Shown piece after piece: positions 1-5,960 of a stretch of DNA of 11,313 nt. Location of the stretch: the NCBI GenBank assembly GCA_964388305.1, contig CAYMAA010000054.1, positions 1 to 11,313 on the forward strand, given 5' to 3'. The notes below the pieces were generated by a model. That model made no database searches. It worked only from the letters and a program-made list of their open reading frames with translations, and had not been told where the DNA came from. Source of the DNA: JAJQCI01 sp964388305 (GTDB lineage: Bacteria; Bacillota; Clostridia; Lachnospirales; CAG-274). The position numbers were made by a program, and so were the translations under genes. The number at the start of each line of letters is the position of its first letter. The first letter of the stretch is position 1.

Positions 1-106
1 ATTGCGTATTATATATATTATTTATTAAAAAATTTATGCAAAATGTTTTTTATATAGGTCAATTTTATGCTGCACTTCTGAGAAATGCAAATTTTTAAAT
101 AATATC

Positions 107-135
107 TTGCAATACTCCCTAATATGTGCTAAAAT
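107..135 (+). promoter_or_regulatory. Candidate sigma-A promoter of the secD operon
   Basis: A -35 box TTGCAA (107-112) is separated by 17 bases from a -10 box TAAAAT (130-135), which is preceded by TG one base upstream (an extended -10). Transcription would start near 142 and leave a leader of about 87 bases before secD. The left arm of the inverted repeat at 115-125 lies inside the spacer of this promoter, so that arm would be in the RNA only if another start, nearer 110, is used. A weaker -10 (TAATAT, 100-105) with a poor -35 could provide one. Confidence 0.6.
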
Positions 136-220
136 AATGGGTAGATTGTTTGAATGGGAAACCATACGTTCAAACGGCGGATAAAGCGTATCCGTTTATT
201 ATACAATTTATATTAGGGAG
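115..220 (+). promoter_or_regulatory. Candidate structured leader (cis-regulatory RNA) of secD
   Basis: CTCCCTAATAT (115-125) is the exact reverse complement of ATATTAGGGAG (210-220), and the second copy contains most of the secD ribosome binding site. Between the arms lie two hairpins. The first pairs GTTTGAATGG with CCA plus TTCAAAC (148-175), has a GAAA loop, and carries the four bases TACG unpaired on the 3' side. The second is CGGATA/TATCCG (178-194) with a five-base loop. Together they look like a three-way junction whose closing stem would hide the ribosome binding site. I do not recognise it as a known riboswitch class. Function is inference. Confidence 0.4.
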
Positions 221-229
221 GAAATACTA

Positions 230-1474
230 ATGAAAAGAAAAAATGGTTTAATTCTCTTCATACTTGTTTTGGCAGCAATTCTTCTTGCTGTCATTTCATT
301 GTACGGCAATCAGGTATGGAGTCATTTAGGATACCAAAACATTAATTTGGGTCTTGATTTGCAGGGCGGCACTTATATTGTTTTTGAGGCTGCCGACGGT
401 TATAACCCTACGGAAAAGGAGCTTAACTCAGCCATTTCCATGATTCAGAACAGATTGGACAGCAACAACTGGATGGAAGCTGAGGTTACGGCAGAGGGTA
501 CAAACCGAATCCGTGTGGAAATACCCGGGGTAGACAACAAAACAGCCGTTTCCACAATAGGGCAAACAGCTCATCTCTATTTTCTTGATGAAAATATGAA
601 TGTTGTGGTAGACGGCAAAAATGTAAAGGACGCTTATAAGTCTACCAATTCGGAAAACGGTGTTTCACAAATAGTTGTCGCTCTTGAGTTTGACGCTGAG
701 GGTACAAAGGCATTTGCAGACGCCACATCCGCTAACGTAGGCAAGCAGATTTACATTATGCTGGACAACTCAATTATCAGCGCGCCAAAGGTAAACACGG
801 CAATTACAAACGGCAGTGCAATTATTACGGGAGATTTTACCAACGAAGAGGCTCAAAACCTTGCAAACCTAATCAAGTCAGGTTCTTTGCCTTTCGACTT
901 AAACCAGATTGAAGTCAACACAATCGGCGCCCGTCTTGGTGCAAACGCACTTAAAACAAGCTTTATTGCGGGTGTTATAGGTATTGCGCTTGTGCTTTTA
1001 TTTATGCTTATTGTATACAGAGGACTTGGTTTTATTGCGGACTGGGCATTAATTATATACATGGGGTTAGACATTTTGGTATTAAGCCTGTTTAATGTAA
1101 CCCTTACGCTTCCGGGTATTGCAGGTATAATTCTTTCAATAGGTATGGCGGTAGACGCCAACGTAATTATATTTGAACGTATTAAGGAAGAGCTCAGAAC
1201 AGGACGCAGTGCGGGCACAGCCATTAAAAACGGCTTTTCATCAGCTCTTTCCGCTATTGTGGACGGTAACGTAACAACAATTATTGCAGGCGTCATTCTT
1301 TACGCATTAGGCACAGGTACAATTAAGGGTTTTGCGCAAACTCTTATTATAGGTATTGTGCTTTCAATGTTCACCGCACTTGTAATTACGCATATTTTAA
1401 CGAACGCTTTTAATAAACTCGGTGTAACAAGCCCTGCTTTCTACTCCGTAAAAAAAGCGGACATAAATAATTAA
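230..1474 (+). CDS. secD: Protein translocase subunit SecD
   Basis: SecD is a polytopic membrane protein that, with SecF, joins the SecYEG channel and uses the ion gradient to pull exported proteins out on the far side of the membrane. The 414-residue protein has one N-terminal membrane segment (about 7-25), the family signature LGLDLQGGTYIVFE (40-53), an extracytoplasmic P1 domain (about 40-230) and five C-terminal membrane segments (about 243-395). The motif GMAVDANVIIFERIKEE (305-321) holds Asp309, which by position matches the ion-pathway aspartate in the fourth membrane segment of the family. Length is typical of clostridial SecD, which has a smaller P1 domain than that of E. coli. The ATG at 230 follows AGGGAGG (215-221) with good spacing. 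secF starts 15 bases after the stop, so the two are surely co-transcribed. Confidence 0.97.
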   Translation: MKRKNGLILFILVLAAILLAVISLYGNQVWSHLGYQNINLGLDLQGGTYIVFEAADGYNPTEKELNSAISMIQNRLDSNNWMEAEVTAEGTNRIRVEIPGVDNKTAVSTIGQTAHLYFLDENMNVVVDGKNVKDAYKSTNSENGVSQIVVALEFDAEGTKAFADATSANVGKQIYIMLDNSIISAPKVNTAITNGSAIITGDFTNEEAQNLANLIKSGSLPFDLNQIEVNTIGARLGANALKTSFIAGVIGIALVLLFMLIVYRGLGFIADWALIIYMGLDILVLSLFNVTLTLPGIAGIILSIGMAVDANVIIFERIKEELRTGRSAGTAIKNGFSSALSAIVDGNVTTIIAGVILYALGTGTIKGFAQTLIIGIVLSMFTALVITHILTNAFNKLGVTSPAFYSVKKADINN

Positions 1475-1489
1475 GGGGGAGGAGATACA

Positions 1490-2755
1490 ATGAAAATTAT
1501 TCAAAACAGAAAAATTTGGATTAGTATTTCACTTATCCTAATTATAATCGGTTTAGCATTTGTAATATTCAACACGGCAACAGGCAACGGGCCTTTTAAC
1601 TATTCCGTTGAGTTTGCCGGAGGAACTTCCATTGAAGTAAACATTCCTACGGATTTTGACAGAGCAGAGCTTGAAAAGCTTATTGACGAAACCGTTCCCG
1701 ATGAACACCCTTCGGTGCAAAAGGTAGAGTCCGAAAACAAAGCAATTATAAAGCTTAAATCAGAGCTTGAAAACACCCCGGCGGTTGATGCGGAAGCCTC
1801 CGACAGCGCGGCAGAAGCTACAACAGCGGAGTCCGACAGCGGAATTTCAGTAACAGGCGGTGACGGAATTAAGGTAGATGTTGAGGGCGCAGAAGCGGAA
1901 AGCGAGATACCCACACAGGTAAATGAATCCGATGCGCAGGCAGAGGTTGAAGTAACCGAGGAAGCCGCAAGCAGTGTTGTTGATGAAGACGCAGAAGTAG
2001 ATACAGAGGCTGAAAACGAAACAGCTACAGCTATGGATGCGGATGCCGCAGCACAGGCAGCCGAAGAAGCTCAAAAGGAAGCGGAAGCACAGGCGAAGGC
2101 TGAGGCAGAGGCTTTTGGCAACGCAGTTGCAACAGGCGAAGGCTATGAGGGCAACGTAGCAAAGGTTATTGCTGTTTTGGGCGAAAAATACGGCGTTACA
2201 AACAACGGTGTTTCCGTAACGCAGATTTCAGCCACAATCAGCTCGGAAATGACTCGTAATGCCATTCTTGCGGTACTTCTTTCCTGTATAGCAATGCTTA
2301 TTTATGTAAGTATCCGTTTTAAGGACTTTAACACAGGCGCATCCTCAATTATAGCTCTTCTTCACGATGCTTTAATTGTTCTTGCCTGCTATGCTGTTTT
2401 AAGAATACCTCTTTCAAACTCATTTATAGCGGCTATACTTACGGTTTTGGGTTACTCAATAAACGCATCTATAGTTATATTTGACAGAATAAGAGAAAAT
2501 AAGCACGCACACCGCAAAATGCCTGCCGAGGAGCTTGTAGATACATCTGTTAATCAGTGTATGAAGCGTTCTATATACACCTCATTAACAACTCTCTTTA
2601 CAATCGGCTCTCTTTATATTTTGGGTGTTCAGTCTGTTAAGGAGTTTGCTTTGCCAATAGTAGTTGGTATTATTGCAGGTACATGGTCATCTGTATTTAT
2701 CTCAGGCTCTGTATGGTATGAGCTTTCCAAAATTAAAACAAAAAAGCGTAAGTAA
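1490..2755 (+). CDS. secF: Protein translocase subunit SecF with a large acidic insertion
   Basis: SecF is the partner of SecD in the accessory translocase complex. The protein has an N-terminal membrane segment (about 9-28), the family motif FNYSVEFAGGTSIEV (36-50), and five C-terminal membrane segments (about 255-410) with GYSINASIVIFDRIREN (321-337). Arg360 matches the conserved arginine of the next helix. At 421 residues it is about 110-120 longer than a usual stand-alone SecF. The extra length is an Ala/Glu/Asp-rich low-complexity stretch (about 92-210) inside the extracytoplasmic P1 domain, with the domain's usual strands resuming near 220 (EGNVAKVIAVLGEKYGV). The position normally held by Asp in SINDS-type motifs is Ala326. 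The ATG at 1490 follows GGGGGAGGAG. The reading frame is open throughout, and the flanking domain halves are both well conserved, so this looks like a genuine insertion rather than a frameshift. Confidence 0.96.
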   Translation: MKIIQNRKIWISISLILIIIGLAFVIFNTATGNGPFNYSVEFAGGTSIEVNIPTDFDRAELEKLIDETVPDEHPSVQKVESENKAIIKLKSELENTPAVDAEASDSAAEATTAESDSGISVTGGDGIKVDVEGAEAESEIPTQVNESDAQAEVEVTEEAASSVVDEDAEVDTEAENETATAMDADAAAQAAEEAQKEAEAQAKAEAEAFGNAVATGEGYEGNVAKVIAVLGEKYGVTNNGVSVTQISATISSEMTRNAILAVLLSCIAMLIYVSIRFKDFNTGASSIIALLHDALIVLACYAVLRIPLSNSFIAAILTVLGYSINASIVIFDRIRENKHAHRKMPAEELVDTSVNQCMKRSIYTSLTTLFTIGSLYILGVQSVKEFALPIVVGIIAGTWSSVFISGSVWYELSKIKTKKRK

Positions 2756-2774
2756 TTTTTAAGGGGAGATTTTT

Positions 2775-3332
2775 ATGAAAAAAATTGTTAAGCTTGCGGG
2801 TTGTTTGTTTGCGGCAGCTGCTCTTGCGGTTCAGCCGGTAATGGGCGATGTTGTTATGAAATACGGAGACGAAACAACCAAATCCAGTCCATATCATGTA
2901 TATACCGAGCCTGATATGACTGTGGTTGACGGTATTCCTATGATTAAGGTAACAAGCTGGTTAAATGCAAAATATTCCTACGGGGGATTTGTGCATGAAT
3001 ATGACAGCGCGGTGTGGGATGCGCAAACGAAAACATTGGACATTTATATAAATGAAAAACCATATCATGATGCTGCTCATATAAGAATTAAAGCTGACGA
3101 TAGCTATGTATACTACAGCGGTGACTGTACCAACAGATACTATCAGTTCAGTCAGTATCCGGACAATAATGAGTGGAAAGAAAGACGTACTTCCACATCA
3201 TATCATTGTTTAGTACCAAACAAAATAATAAACGGCAGTCTTTATATGGACGCAAAAGCTGTAGACTTACTGCTTTGTGTTGAGGCCGCAAGCTGGTATG
3301 AAGAAGGCAAGAGTATTCGTGTAGGTATGTAA
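2775..3332 (+). CDS. Small exported protein with a stalk-domain-like (copper amine oxidase N-terminal type) fold
   Basis: The 185-residue protein starts with a signal peptide: positive residues 2-6, a hydrophobic run to about 20, and possible cleavage after VMG (22-24). The mature part has two half-repeats that resemble the 'stalk' domain of copper amine oxidase N-terminal type. The first half has VDGIPMIKVTSWLNA (51-65) and AVWDAQTKTLDIYI (79-92). The second has NKIINGSLYMDAKAVDLLL (149-167) and SWYEEGKSIRVGM (173-185), which echo the usual 'ngr.yVPlr...V.W....k.I.v' pattern. In clostridia such domains occur on cell-surface and secreted proteins and bind no copper of their own. The gene begins 19 bases after secF with its own site AAGGGGAG and ends at a strong terminator, so it is the last gene of the secDF operon. 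No enzymatic residues are evident, and the link to secretion is positional only. The family call is by pattern and moderately sure. Confidence 0.6.
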   Translation: MKKIVKLAGCLFAAAALAVQPVMGDVVMKYGDETTKSSPYHVYTEPDMTVVDGIPMIKVTSWLNAKYSYGGFVHEYDSAVWDAQTKTLDIYINEKPYHDAAHIRIKADDSYVYYSGDCTNRYYQFSQYPDNNEWKERRTSTSYHCLVPNKIINGSLYMDAKAVDLLLCVEAASWYEEGKSIRVGM

Positions 3333-3349
3333 TATAAACGTATACGAAA

Positions 3350-3385
3350 AAAGGCAGGATTTGAAAAAAAGAAACGTCTGCCTTT
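3350..3385 (-). terminator. Hairpin with T-tract on the reverse strand
   Basis: AAAGGCAG (3350-3357) pairs with CTGCCTTT (3378-3385). Read on the reverse strand the stem is followed by a run of T (TTTTTTCG), so it may be a back-up terminator for reverse transcription that reads past 3404. On the forward strand no T-tract follows. Confidence 0.4.
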
Positions 3386-3403
3386 AAGAAGTAAAAAAAC
3401 AAG

Positions 3404-3446
3404 ACGCTAAGCCGCAGGTTTAAAGCCTATGGCTTAGCGTTTTTTT
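3404..3446. terminator. Bidirectional rho-independent terminator between the secDF operon and the SWIM gene
   Basis: A perfect 10-bp stem, ACGCTAAGCC (3404-3413) with GGCTTAGCGT (3431-3440), is followed by seven T on the forward strand (3440-3446). On the reverse strand it is followed by CTTGTTTTTTTAC. It can end the secD-secF-small protein operon and also transcripts of the convergent SWIM gene. Confidence 0.9.
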
Positions 3447-3544
3447 GTGTATAAAAACCGTACAACATATTTAAAAGCCTATAATTAATAAAATTTTAAA
3501 ATTACATTTTCAGAGATAGTGTTAAACAGGCTTAATTGCATGGC

Positions 3545-4366
3545 TTAATTATTTCCTAAGGTTATTTTTCCCGCGGTTTTGCCGTTTACGGTAAATGATA
3601 GAAAGTCGCCCTTAAAAACAGCGGCAAAATAATCGCTGTAATTTGAGGAATAATACTTTTCTATTTTACCGAGGGTTTCATTTAGTTGGAGCATTGCGGC
3701 AAACTCGTGCTTACAAGCTCCGCAGCAATAGCAGGAGCATACAAGGTTTGATACTTTTCCGCCCTGCAATTCAAACTCAATCTCATAAATTTCACTGCCC
3801 TTAACAATGGCTTTACCATGGGTTTTGTAAAGGGAGATATAAACCACTTTATTTGAAGCATAATAGTCATATCCCCGTTCAGCGGTTTTAGGCATAATAT
3901 CCAATTCCTTTAAATTTTTAAGGGGAAAGGCTTTACCCTCATCACCGCAGATAATTTCTTCATTTTCACTGCAGTTAGCCTTATACCATGATAAAGCTTT
4001 TTCAAAAGGCAGCGCATTGGCATCAAAGGTGACAATATGCGAGCCTGTTATATAGAAATCTCCCTTAACATTGGTATCCGCAACAGCTACAATACGCTTG
4101 TAATTTGACAGCTTTATTTTGAAGGAATAGCTTACATTTTCCACTCTGCCCTGCTTGCCCTCTAATTTTCCTTCAACATAAACAATATCTCCAATATGTA
4201 AGTCAAATTTGTCATTGTAATATGTCCAAGCCATATCTCTGTCGGAAAAGTATACATCCACCAATGACTTTCTGGGTACGGATTTTTCTTCCAAAGCATC
4301 GGCTTGTGATTGTTCTTTTAAATTTTCCGCCGTATCAGTATTAAAACCTATAGCTGATTTTTTCAT
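3545..4366 (-). CDS. SWIM zinc-finger domain protein
   Basis: The 273-residue protein carries a SWIM-type zinc-binding motif near its C-terminus. Cys210-x-Cys212, five residues, then Cys218-x-His220 sit within VCSCYCCGACKHEFAAML (209-226), followed by the usual helix. SWIM domains bind nucleic acid or protein and are found alone, or next to SNF2 helicases and transposases. Here no helicase is adjacent. There is no signal peptide or membrane segment, so the protein is probably cytoplasmic. The middle (about 40-110) looks beta-rich, with a DLHIGDIVYVEGKLEGKQGRVENV stretch reminiscent of a small beta-barrel. The gap of five between the two ligand pairs is at the short end of what is seen in the family, and extra cysteines (214, 215) leave the exact ligands open. 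The ATG at 4366 is preceded by GGAGATG. Its role is unknown. Confidence 0.75.
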   Translation of the reverse strand: MKKSAIGFNTDTAENLKEQSQADALEEKSVPRKSLVDVYFSDRDMAWTYYNDKFDLHIGDIVYVEGKLEGKQGRVENVSYSFKIKLSNYKRIVAVADTNVKGDFYITGSHIVTFDANALPFEKALSWYKANCSENEEIICGDEGKAFPLKNLKELDIMPKTAERGYDYYASNKVVYISLYKTHGKAIVKGSEIYEIEFELQGGKVSNLVCSCYCCGACKHEFAAMLQLNETLGKIEKYYSSNYSDYFAAVFKGDFLSFTVNGKTAGKITLGNN

Positions 4367-4371
4367 AATAT

Positions 4372-4431
4372 CATCTCCATAAAATTATAATATCGTCCTT
4401 TGTTATAATAATATTATAACAAATGGAGATG
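4372..4431 (-). promoter_or_regulatory. Nested perfect inverted repeats in the SWIM gene control region
   Basis: An outer 9-bp perfect repeat joins CATCTCCAT (4372-4380) to ATGGAGATG (4423-4431). On the coding strand its downstream arm is the ribosome binding site of the SWIM gene. Inside lies a perfect 12-bp repeat with a one-base centre, TTTGTTATAATA / TATTATAACAAA (4399-4423). The inner repeat contains -10-like TATAAT sequences and could be a repressor operator. In an RNA that starts further upstream, the outer repeat could hide the ribosome binding site. A possible promoter is TTTACA (reverse strand, 4430-4435) with TATTAT (4405-4410), spacing 19. Function is inference. Confidence 0.45.
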
Positions 4432-4453
4432 TAAAAAAAGATACAGCGGCTCC

Positions 4454-5275
4454 TTAATTACAATTTTTTTCCTTAACATCCAAAAGCCTTTCTACAGTAA
4501 CAAACTCTATGCCGTTTTTTTCAAACTCATTGCTGACCTCGCCAATAGCCTCGGCGGTTATTCTGCCGCCCTCCGCCCCAACGTGACCTATGCACACCGC
4601 ATAGCCTTTTTTTAACGCAACTTCCTTTGTTTTTCTCAAATTTTCAACAATCTTTTCCTTACTGTCGACGGAGTCCAAAAAAACATCTCTTTTAATTACT
4701 CTCACACCGTATTTTTTGCCGTACTTTTCGCTTAAGCTGTTTGGGGTGGTCATACTGTCCGCAAAAAACATACCTCTTTCCTTAAGCTCCTTAAACAGAA
4801 TATCCATTACTCTTTCGTCCTCTGTTGCTTTGCTGCCCATGTGGTTATTGACGCCTATGGCATAATCGCCCTCGTCCAAAAGCCTTTTTATTGTTCCCTT
4901 CAGCTCCTCATCCTCCATATCCGTCATAACGGCATAATCTCCCAGCCAGCTTTTTTTGCCGTGCTTTGCCTCCATAGGCAGATGAATAATTACTCCCTTG
5001 CCTGCGCTTATAAGGGCGGCGGCATCTGCCTTTGCCGTTGCGCCCATTGGCATAACCGCGCCTGTAAAAGGCGCTCTCAATTTAAGCATTTCCTTTGTTC
5101 CCTCTCCGCCGCTGCCAAAATCATCTATAATAATGGCTATATATGCTTTTTCGCCCTGTTTTACAACCTGACGTGTTTCATTTTTATCATAAATCAAGAC
5201 GGCGGCATTAATTGCGGCTGCCATAACGCTGATTGCGATAATCATAAATATACTAATGCCGTATTTTGTTTTCAA
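4454..5275 (-). CDS. Divergent polysaccharide deacetylase family protein (PF04748/DUF610)
   Basis: The protein has an N-terminal hydrophobic segment (about 8-29) that is probably a membrane anchor or signal peptide, then the whole divergent polysaccharide deacetylase domain. The characteristic motifs, numbered from the TTG start, are IAIIIDDFGSGGEGT (46-60, paired Asp51-Asp52), VIIHLPMEAKHGK (95-107), GVNNHMGSKATED (141-153), FFADSMTTPNS (170-180) and CIGHVGAEG (228-236). These correspond to metal-site and catalytic motifs of NodB-like carbohydrate esterases. Substrates of this branch are mostly not established; an exported polysaccharide is expected. Start choice: a TTG at 5275 lies eight bases after AAGGGGAG, while an in-frame GTG at 5323 has no ribosome binding site, so the 273-residue form is preferred over 289. 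It is followed after 87 bases by the SWIM gene on the same strand. Confidence 0.88.
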   Translation of the reverse strand: MKTKYGISIFMIIAISVMAAAINAAVLIYDKNETRQVVKQGEKAYIAIIIDDFGSGGEGTKEMLKLRAPFTGAVMPMGATAKADAAALISAGKGVIIHLPMEAKHGKKSWLGDYAVMTDMEDEELKGTIKRLLDEGDYAIGVNNHMGSKATEDERVMDILFKELKERGMFFADSMTTPNSLSEKYGKKYGVRVIKRDVFLDSVDSKEKIVENLRKTKEVALKKGYAVCIGHVGAEGGRITAEAIGEVSNEFEKNGIEFVTVERLLDVKEKNCN

Positions 5276-5489
5276 ACACAAATCTCCCCTTAAAATTTTC
5301 CTTAAAAAATCAATTTTTTTCACTAAAAAACAATTTATTGGTCAAGCTGCATAATTTTATTAAGCAGTTTTTATGCAAATTTAACAGGTGTTGTCTGCTT
5401 TGCCGTCATAGTGTCCAACTTTTGGCATATTTGATTTATATATTTATATAAATATTCCGTAAAAAAATTTTTATTAATAAATCTTGTAT

Positions 5490-5518
5490 TTGACAAATAC
5501 ATTTTTTTAGTATAATAT
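5490..5518 (+). promoter_or_regulatory. Promoter of the HPr-like gene
   Basis: A consensus -35 TTGACA (5490-5495) is followed by TATAAT (5511-5516, spacing 15) and the overlapping TAATAT (5513-5518, spacing 17). The second has the better spacing. Transcription would start near 5525 and leave a leader of about 65 bases. The region 5324-5489 between this promoter and the deacetylase gene is AT-rich. It holds a 16-bp all-AT palindrome (5440-5455) and no gene that I can see. Confidence 0.75.
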
Positions 5519-5591
5519 ATTATTGTAACCAATATTTAGGCAGGGTTATTAAAAATATCTGTCTATTAAAATCTTTGAGGAGGATTTTTAT

Positions 5592-5825
5592 ATGAAAAAA
5601 GCAGTAATTAATTTAAACTCTATTGATAAGGTAAAAGAATTTGTAAACATTTTAAACACATTTGACGGTGACTTTGATCTTGTTACGGAAAGATACGTTG
5701 TAGACGCTAAGTCAATTATGGGCATCTTTTCTTTAGATATTTCTAAGGATATTCAGCTTGTTATTCACGACAATGCTCCCGCAGACAAGGTTATTGCCGC
5801 TCTCGGCAAATTTATTGTAAAATAA
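5592..5825 (+). CDS. HPr/Crh-like protein without the active-site histidine
   Basis: The 77-residue protein matches the HPr fold family. Its clearest mark is DAKSIMGIFSLDISKDIQL (38-56), the counterpart of the regulatory-serine region of HPr (KSIMGVMSLGIAKG in Bacillus subtilis). Ser41 aligns with Ser46, the residue phosphorylated by HPr kinase in Gram-positive bacteria. The HARPA motif that carries the phospho-accepting His15 is absent: the equivalent stretch is NSIDKVKEFVNIL (9-21), and the protein has only one histidine (His59), far from that site. It therefore cannot act as the sugar phosphotransferase carrier. This is the pattern of Crh, which has Gln at that position and works through its serine with CcpA. 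Whether this protein does so is inference. The ATG follows GAGGAGGA (5577-5584). It is monocistronic, with its own consensus promoter and terminator. Confidence 0.85.
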   Translation: MKKAVINLNSIDKVKEFVNILNTFDGDFDLVTERYVVDAKSIMGIFSLDISKDIQLVIHDNAPADKVIAALGKFIVK

Positions 5826-5857
5826 TTGTGTAAATGTACAAAACATATTTATACAAA

Positions 5858-5887
5858 AAGGCAGACTTTTAAGGTCTGTCTTTTTTT
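5858..5887 (+). terminator. Rho-independent terminator of the HPr-like gene
   Basis: AAGGCAGAC (5858-5866) pairs with GTCTGTCTT (5874-5882) through one G-U pair, with a seven-base loop and a run of seven T (5881-5887). It lies 32 bases after the stop codon. Confidence 0.85.
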
Positions 5888-5910
5888 GCGCTGTAAATGG
5901 ACTGAAAACA

Positions 5911-5950
5911 AAAAGCCGACCGAAAGGGCTTTTTGGGCTAATTCGGCCGG
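5911..5950 (-). terminator. Rho-independent terminator of the GH5 gene
   Basis: Read on the reverse strand, CCGGCCGAA (5950-5942) pairs with TTCGGTCGG (5924-5916) along nine pairs. The single G-U is possible only in that direction; the forward strand would have an A-C mismatch. CTTTTTG follows. This shows that the hairpin serves the reverse-strand GH5 gene, whose stop codon is 11 bases upstream. Confidence 0.85.
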
Positions 5951-5960
5951 TTTGGAAATT

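Noticed and set aside
115..220. secD leader as a known riboswitch (purine, c-di-GMP, cobalamin, preQ1, guanidine)
   Set aside because: None of the conserved core sequences of these classes that I can recall is present. The GGGAAACC stretch alone is explained by the GAAA-loop hairpin.
853..1296. Open frame of 147 codons antisense to secD
   Set aside because: It mirrors the conserved membrane segments of SecD and has no independent start signal or family resemblance.
1600..2074. Two reverse-strand open frames over the SecF insertion
   Set aside because: They arise from the biased codons of the acidic stretch. The forward frame continues intact into conserved SecF sequence.
2790..2804. LAGC near the N-terminus of the small exported protein as a lipoprotein signal
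   Set aside because: The cysteine is residue 10, before the hydrophobic stretch rather than after it, so lipoprotein processing is not expected.
5440..5455. 16-bp palindrome between the deacetylase and HPr-like genes
   Set aside because: It is made only of A and T in a very AT-rich stretch and lies outside the core promoter, so chance is the simplest explanation.
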